This document shows positions 7,497-11,235 of a stretch of DNA of 11,235 nt, piece by piece. Under the pieces are notes generated by a model. The model was given only the letters and a program-made list of their open reading frames with translations. It was not told where the DNA came from and did not search any database. Numbering within the stretch: position 1 is the stretch's first letter; each line of letters opens with the position of its first letter. Where the stretch lies: NCBI GenBank assembly GCA_947306605.1, contig CAMZHB010000023.1:1-11235 (forward strand). The letters run 5' to 3'. A program made the translations under genes and the position numbers. This DNA is from an uncultured Prevotellaceae bacterium (lineage in GTDB: Bacteria > Bacteroidota > Bacteroidia > Bacteroidales > Bacteroidaceae).

Positions 7497-9650
7497 GTGA
7501 GACGATTAATTATATTGAGTTGTTGTCTCTGTGTACTTATGGTACAAGGCAAGAACACGAAGTTGTCGGAAGTTTCAATTGCACGAGCAATGACGGAACG
7601 CCTGATTCCTGCACAGTCTGCAAACATAGTTTACAAGCAGATTGTGACTGACGTGGACTCATTCCTAATTGAAAGCAGCGGTGACAAAGTTTGCATCAGC
7701 GGAAACAATGCCAACTCAATGGCAATGGGATTAAACTATTATCTTCAGAACTATTGTTTGACGACAGTCTCTTGGTTTGCGTGCGATCCCATAGATATGC
7801 CATCCCATTTGCCTCGTGTGGAGTCGCCAGTCGGAGCCCGGGCAAAAGTAAAGGCCCGTTTCTTCCTGAATTATTGTACTTACGGCTACACAATGCCCTT
7901 TTGGAACTGGACAGAGTGGGAGAGATTTATCGACTGGATGGCACTTAACGGTGTCAATATGCCTCTGGCGATTACCGGACAGGAGAGTATTTGGTACAAT
8001 GTCTGGAAAAAGTTAGGCCTTAAGGACGATGAGATTCGCAATTACTTTACTGGACCAGCTCATCTGCCTTGGCACCGTATGAGTAACATAGATGGTTGGC
8101 AAGGTCCTCTTCCTAAAAGTTGGCTTGAGAATCAAAAGAACCTTCAGAAGCGGATTGTTGAGCGCGAGCGCGAACTTGGCATGACGCCTGTCCTCCCTGC
8201 TTTTGCCGGACATATACCTGGTGCATTGCGACGCCTGTATCCCGACTTGAAAGCAACGGATGTGTCACGCTGGGCCGGATTTGAGAAAAAGTATAGCTGT
8301 ACTTTCCTTAATCCACTCGATCCTTTGTTCCCCAAAATCCAAAAGGCTTACCTCCAAGAGCAGACACGTCTTTACGGAACCGATCATATTTATGGTGTTG
8401 ACCCGTTTAACGAGGTAGATCCTCCGACATGGAAGGAGGATTCTCTGAGTATTATCTCAAGAATGATTTATGAATCGCTGACTTCAGTGGATAAAGAGGC
8501 GCGTTGGCTTCAGATGGGGTGGCTCTTCCATTATGATGCCGCTCACTGGACTCAACCTCGTGTCAAAGCTCTGCTGCGTGGTGTGCCCCAAGACAAACTT
8601 ATCATGCTCGATTACTTTTGTGATGCAAACGAAGTTTGGAAAAAGACGGAGAGTTTCTATGGTCAGCCGTTCATATGGTGTTATCTTGGAAACTTCGGGG
8701 GAAATATTCATTTGAATGCCGATTTTGATGGCCTCAGTAGTAAGATAAAGAATACGTTTAGTCAAGATAGTACAGGCAATTTCTTTGGTATAGGCTCGAC
8801 GTTAGAGGGTTTCGATGTGAACCAATGTGCTTTTGAGTTTGTGCTGGGCAAAGCTTGGAATCTGCCTGTTTCGGATGACGAATGGATTCTCCGACTTGCT
8901 GACCGTCGTTACGGTGAAGTGAATGCCCAGGTCCGTGATGCCAGATCCTTGTTGCGATGGCATGCTCCCGAAGGTGATTGTTCGGCTGTGACGCAGAATC
9001 CTGTGTTGAAGAGTCAGAACTTTACGTTTATGAAAGAGAAATCTTGTATGCTGGAATTGCAAGCTCTGCGTAAACTACTCAGTGTTCCAAACACCGGACG
9101 TGATGCTTACGTGTTCGATGTGGTCAATTTGGGGCGCGATCTCCTGGGATGGAAATTCAGAGAAGCACGTGACCGTTTGATAGACGCATATGAAGCGAAG
9201 AATCTCAAAGATGCGGAGCGCTATGCCGGACTTATGCGTGACTTACTTTGTGATGTGGACGCGTTACTGGCTTGTCATTCCACTTTTTCTTTGGAATCGT
9301 GGATTGAAAAAGCGCGTAAATTTGGAACGACATCCGATGAAGCCGATTATTATGAGGAGAATGCACGTACGTTAATCACTGTTTGGGGCGGTTCTCTACT
9401 GGATTATGCACGCAGAGATTGGTGTGGTCTGGTGAGTACCTATTATGCGCCCCGTTGGGAGAACTTTATGAACGAAATCATTAGTGCTATTAAGGAGAAT
9501 CGCCAGTATGACGGCGGCAAAGTGGGAGAGCAGAACAAGACTCTCAATTGGAATTTCATTAAACCTTCGACTCCGGTGCACTATTCTCCGAAACAAGATG
9601 GCGTAAAGCTCTGCAAGCAGTTAATTAAAAAGTATTTCGGTGACGAATAG
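7497..9650 (+). CDS. GH89 alpha-N-acetylglucosaminidase (NAGLU family), exported
   Basis: GH89 enzymes remove terminal alpha-linked GlcNAc, in lysosomes from heparan sulfate (human NAGLU) and in bacteria from host glycans such as GlcNAc-alpha-1,4-Gal caps of gastric-type mucin. The 717-residue product has a signal peptide (residues 1-18, with a Cys-rich core but no good lipobox), an N-terminal alpha/beta domain (about 20-110), the TIM-barrel from ARFFLNYCTYGYTMPFWNW (120-138), and an all-helical C-terminal domain (from about 460). Catalytic glutamates are inferred as E306 in VDPFNEVDPP and E437 in GSTLEGFD; their 131-residue spacing is almost that of human E316/E446. ITGQESIWYNVW (159-170) and the GNFGGNIHLNAD segment (398-409) are further family marks. 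The start is a GTG at 7497, since no ATG opens the signal peptide. The gene probably shares a transcript with GH97, and a strong terminator follows 16 bp after the stop. Confidence 0.93.
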   Translation: MRRLIILSCCLCVLMVQGKNTKLSEVSIARAMTERLIPAQSANIVYKQIVTDVDSFLIESSGDKVCISGNNANSMAMGLNYYLQNYCLTTVSWFACDPIDMPSHLPRVESPVGARAKVKARFFLNYCTYGYTMPFWNWTEWERFIDWMALNGVNMPLAITGQESIWYNVWKKLGLKDDEIRNYFTGPAHLPWHRMSNIDGWQGPLPKSWLENQKNLQKRIVERERELGMTPVLPAFAGHIPGALRRLYPDLKATDVSRWAGFEKKYSCTFLNPLDPLFPKIQKAYLQEQTRLYGTDHIYGVDPFNEVDPPTWKEDSLSIISRMIYESLTSVDKEARWLQMGWLFHYDAAHWTQPRVKALLRGVPQDKLIMLDYFCDANEVWKKTESFYGQPFIWCYLGNFGGNIHLNADFDGLSSKIKNTFSQDSTGNFFGIGSTLEGFDVNQCAFEFVLGKAWNLPVSDDEWILRLADRRYGEVNAQVRDARSLLRWHAPEGDCSAVTQNPVLKSQNFTFMKEKSCMLELQALRKLLSVPNTGRDAYVFDVVNLGRDLLGWKFREARDRLIDAYEAKNLKDAERYAGLMRDLLCDVDALLACHSTFSLESWIEKARKFGTTSDEADYYEENARTLITVWGGSLLDYARRDWCGLVSTYYAPRWENFMNEIISAIKENRQYDGGKVGEQNKTLNWNFIKPSTPVHYSPKQDGVKLCKQLIKKYFGDE

Positions 9651-9666
9651 TCCATATACATCAGCG

Positions 9667-9699
9667 AAAACCCCTCATGTCTTTTGCATGAGGGGTTTT
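9667..9699. terminator. Strong bidirectional intrinsic terminator
   Basis: AAAACCCCTCATG (9667-9679) pairs perfectly with CATGAGGGGTTTT (9687-9699), giving 13 bp with a 7-nt loop. The GC-rich core flanked by A4 and T4 makes it work on both strands. It starts 16 bp after the GH89 stop and lies between the convergent GH89 and hipA-like genes, so it can end both transcripts. Confidence 0.9.
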
Positions 9700-9736
9700 A
9701 TCTTGCTCAGTAATTGCTGTCGTAATGATAAAAGGT

Positions 9737-9752
9737 CACCTTGTTAAAGGTG
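9737..9752 (-). terminator. Weak hairpin just after the hipA-like gene
   Basis: On the - strand, CACCTT and AAGGTG form a 6-bp stem with a 4-nt loop, 6 bp past the hipA-like stop, followed by ACCTTTTATC. It could be a weak terminator that precedes the stronger bidirectional one about 40 bp further on. Confidence 0.4.
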
Positions 9753-9758
9753 TATTCG

Positions 9759-10898
9759 CTAAAAGTCGAAGAGCGAGCCATATGTCAAGGACGAAGACTC
9801 TGTTTCGGGCTCCGAGTCTTCTTTTGATTCGTCCTGAGTCGGCTCTTCGGGCAATTCCTGCGATTGTGTGTCAATCTCTTCGGCTTGTTCCTGAGGCAAT
9901 ACTCCGTAATCTTCAAATTGTAGTTCTTCATCTTCCGACAAAGTCTCGGTTAGGGCTTCAATGGGGCGATATGTACCGTTCAACAACTGTACCCGGTAGT
10001 CAATTTGTCGTTTGTACTCTTCTTTTTCTTTATCAGAAAGGAACGAATAATCAATGAGCAGATACACACTAACCGGTAATTCTGTGAAAGATTTGAGTAA
10101 GCGTGTGACACGTTCTTCACGCAATCCGATCATCGAGGCAAAAAGTTTGAAATCTTCAATACAGGGATGACCGGTTTCCACATAAAAACCACTCTTTTTG
10201 AAATCTGGCGAGAATTCTCGGGGTTGTGAGTTGTTAAGTCCGCGAATGATGGCCGAATTTATGAAATCGCGTGCCGGAACCAGCTGATAGTCTCCCGGAT
10301 GAGGCTCATAGATGGAGAAAGAATGGAGGTCGCAGCTTTCATTACAGAAAATGTAATTGAAAACAAGCATTACGAAAAAGCGTTCCAAAGCAACGGGCCA
10401 TGCAGGAGCAATCTGTTTGATAACCGAAGCCACTTCCAACCATGTAATGCTATCATATAACGGCTGTTCTTCGCTGATGTCCATGATGGAAGCAATATCT
10501 TTGGTCCGTTTTCCCTGATAGACTCTTGCTTGGCTGTATTGGGTCACATAGAGCGGTTCGTTGTTCTGTGTGAAACAAAGTCCGTTCAGAGCTGTCTGAA
10601 TGCTATAAATCTGAGATGCAATCTGCATCGTCAGATGTTTGTTGGCAGCAATGGGAAACCGCTTCCCGTCTGCCGTAGACATGGTTCTCTCCAAACGATG
10701 ACTCGGAGCCTGCTGTTTTCTACACAGACGCATGCTTCCACGAACCAGTAACGCGGGCATAGAATCACGTTCCTCTGCCCAAGGAAAGGTTATCACGGGA
10801 TTAGCTTTGTGCCCGCTGAACAGATATTTGATTGCTATCGGCGAATAACCGTCGTAGCCGCTTGCCAGAGTGGCCGGACAAATGTTTTTCGTAGTCAT
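9759..10898 (-). CDS. HipA-like protein, predicted catalytically inactive (pseudokinase), with acidic tail
   Basis: HipA toxins are Ser/Thr kinases, typically acting on tRNA synthetases and neutralised by the HTH antitoxin HipB. Similarity to Bacteroidota HipA kinase subunits is seen in ICPATLASGYDGYSPIAIKYLF (6-27), ANKHLTMQIASQIY (85-98), APAWPVALERFF (164-175), VFNYIF (179-184) and LVPARDFIN (206-214). The catalytic loop, usually N-G-D-A-H-L-K-N-F-S, reads N186-E-S-C-D-L-H-S-F-S, so the catalytic Asp (E. coli HipA D309) and metal-binding Asn (N314) are gone. The GVQ-x-K loop and the ATP-binding Lys in I-L-K-P are also not recognisable (residues 45-86 read otherwise and look shortened). Only the later Asp (D211) is kept. 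Residues 314-379 form a low-complexity tail with about 23 acidic and one basic residue. The frame is intact for 379 codons, so this looks like a maintained derivative rather than a decayed copy. The ATG overlaps the HTH stop by 4 nt, implying translational coupling. The family call rests on remembered motifs, not a search. Confidence 0.8.
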   Translation of the reverse strand: MTTKNICPATLASGYDGYSPIAIKYLFSGHKANPVITFPWAEERDSMPALLVRGSMRLCRKQQAPSHRLERTMSTADGKRFPIAANKHLTMQIASQIYSIQTALNGLCFTQNNEPLYVTQYSQARVYQGKRTKDIASIMDISEEQPLYDSITWLEVASVIKQIAPAWPVALERFFVMLVFNYIFCNESCDLHSFSIYEPHPGDYQLVPARDFINSAIIRGLNNSQPREFSPDFKKSGFYVETGHPCIEDFKLFASMIGLREERVTRLLKSFTELPVSVYLLIDYSFLSDKEKEEYKRQIDYRVQLLNGTYRPIEALTETLSEDEELQFEDYGVLPQEQAEEIDTQSQELPEEPTQDESKEDSEPETESSSLTYGSLFDF

Positions 10899-11104
10899 AA
10901 TTTTGCGATGGTTTGTTTAATGTTAGCTGAAAGTTCCAGTCCCAACACGACAAATAGCTTCTCCACAGTATTGATTGCGGGATTGCCTTGCCCACGTTCA
11001 ATATCCTTTACTGTAGCTAGTCCTACGCCGGCTATTTCTGCCAGATCGTCCTGCGAAATACGCAGCTCGGCTCGGCGGTCTTTGATAACTTTACTCAAAT
11101 TCAT
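10895..11104 (-). CDS. HipB-like Xre-family HTH regulator / antitoxin
   Basis: This small protein (69 residues from the ATG complement at 11102-11104) is almost entirely one Xre/Cro-type helix-turn-helix domain. The pattern RRAELRISQDDLAEIAGVG (positions 10-28) is followed by ATVKDIERGQGNPAINTV and then a hydrophobic helix. It lacks the C-terminal extension that E. coli HipB has. Its stop overlaps the start of the HipA-like gene (ATGA), the arrangement of a HipBA-type toxin-antitoxin operon, so it probably binds both its own promoter and the HipA-like partner. A TTG three codons upstream (at 11113) is in frame but lies inside a small dyad, so the ATG is preferred. Direct evidence for antitoxin function is absent, and because the partner seems inactive it may serve purely as a regulator. 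Confidence 0.85.
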   Translation of the reverse strand: MNLSKVIKDRRAELRISQDDLAEIAGVGLATVKDIERGQGNPAINTVEKLFVVLGLELSANIKQTIAKL

Positions 11105-11112
11105 GTGATTCA

Positions 11113-11123
11113 AACTTTAAGTT
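11113..11123. promoter_or_regulatory. Candidate operator dyad AACTT-T-AAGTT
   Basis: An 11-bp perfect dyad around a central T, between the -7 box and the start codon of the HTH gene, overlapping the expected transcription start. The position suits an autorepressor, but it is short and AT-rich, so chance is a real alternative. Confidence 0.3.
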
Positions 11124-11129
11124 ACCCTG

Positions 11130-11161
11130 CAAATGTAATCATTTTTGTTGAATGAAGCAAG
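11130..11161 (-). promoter_or_regulatory. Promoter of the Hip-like operon
   Basis: On the - strand, CTTG (11161-11158) is followed by a 20-nt spacer and TACATTTG (11137-11130), close to the Bacteroidota consensus TTTG-N19-21-TAnnTTTG. It is the best two-box promoter in the window. The -7 box ends 25 bp before the HTH ATG. Inside the spacer, TCATT (11139-11143) and AATGA (11151-11155) form an inverted repeat with a 7-bp gap, a second candidate operator for the HTH protein. Confidence 0.6.
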
Positions 11162-11190
11162 AAATAAGTACATTTTGTTATACTGATACG

Positions 11191-11229
11191 ATATAGGGCG
11201 CTCCATGTCTGATATGGAACGCCCTATGT
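11191..11229. other. Hairpin near the right edge
   Basis: ATAGGGCG (11193-11200) pairs with CGCCCTAT (11220-11227), extendable by two outer pairs (one G-U). After one C/A mismatch, TCCAT (11202-11206) pairs with ATGGA (11214-11218) around a 7-nt loop. No T-run is seen on the - strand side, and the + strand side is cut by the window. It is probably a terminator or transcript end for a gene beyond the edge, located upstream of the Hip-like promoter. Confidence 0.5.
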
Positions 11230-11235
11230 GGGATA

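Noticed and set aside
9759..10898. Calling the hipA-like gene a pseudogene
   Set aside because: The catalytic residues are lost, but the frame is intact over 379 codons, coupled to the HTH gene and followed by a hairpin, which does not look like decay.
9759..11104. Calling this a standard active HipBA toxin-antitoxin system
   Set aside because: The Asp and Asn needed for phosphotransfer, and probably the ATP-binding Lys, are missing from their expected places.
11105..11113. In-frame TTG upstream start for the HTH gene
   Set aside because: The ATG three codons later is a better start and the added residues do not extend the HTH domain.
1..11235. CRISPR arrays, tRNA or rRNA genes, insertion sequences, integrase sites
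   Set aside because: No regularly spaced repeats, tRNA-like cloverleaf, transposase-like protein or target-site duplication was seen.

Overview
The window looks like a chromosomal segment of a Bacteroidales species (Bacteroides/Prevotella type). The evidence is Bacteroidota-style promoter boxes (TAnnTTTG) upstream of four transcription units, weak A-rich rather than Shine-Dalgarno-like leaders, and families common in gut and oral Bacteroidota (GH97, GH89, NamZ). I cannot fix the genus from the sequence alone.

Layout. (1) Positions 3-2683, + strand: housekeeping genes, ligA (NAD-dependent DNA ligase, cut by the left window edge) and dapA (lysine/diaminopimelate synthesis), which has its own promoter. 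(2) Positions 2695-5160, - strand: a two-gene unit with namZ (exo-N-acetylmuramidase, GH171) first and a secreted serine hydrolase of the beta-lactamase/AmiE type 36 nt behind it; together they look like a peptidoglycan-fragment salvage module. It converges on dapA with only 11 bp between the stop codons. (3) Positions 5161-5431: a divergent control region with a promoter on each strand, an imperfect 12-bp inverted repeat and a related direct copy. (4) Positions 5432-9650, + strand: two exported exo-glycosidases, a GH97 enzyme of the retaining (alpha-galactosidase-like) subgroup and a GH89 alpha-N-acetylglucosaminidase, separated by a 73-bp gap that holds a 14-bp hairpin. A strong bidirectional terminator closes this unit. 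(5) Positions 9759-11104, - strand: a HipB-like HTH gene overlapping by 4 nt (ATGA) a HipA-like gene. The HipA-like protein has lost the residues that define the HipA kinase active site and has gained a very acidic C-terminal tail. This is the most unusual part of the window.

The enzyme genes fit one theme: export of hydrolases that take single sugars from the ends of polymers (MurNAc from peptidoglycan, alpha-Gal or alpha-Glc and alpha-GlcNAc from host or dietary glycans). No SusC/SusD pair or dedicated regulator is present. The Hip-like operon is a separate accessory unit, probably autoregulated.
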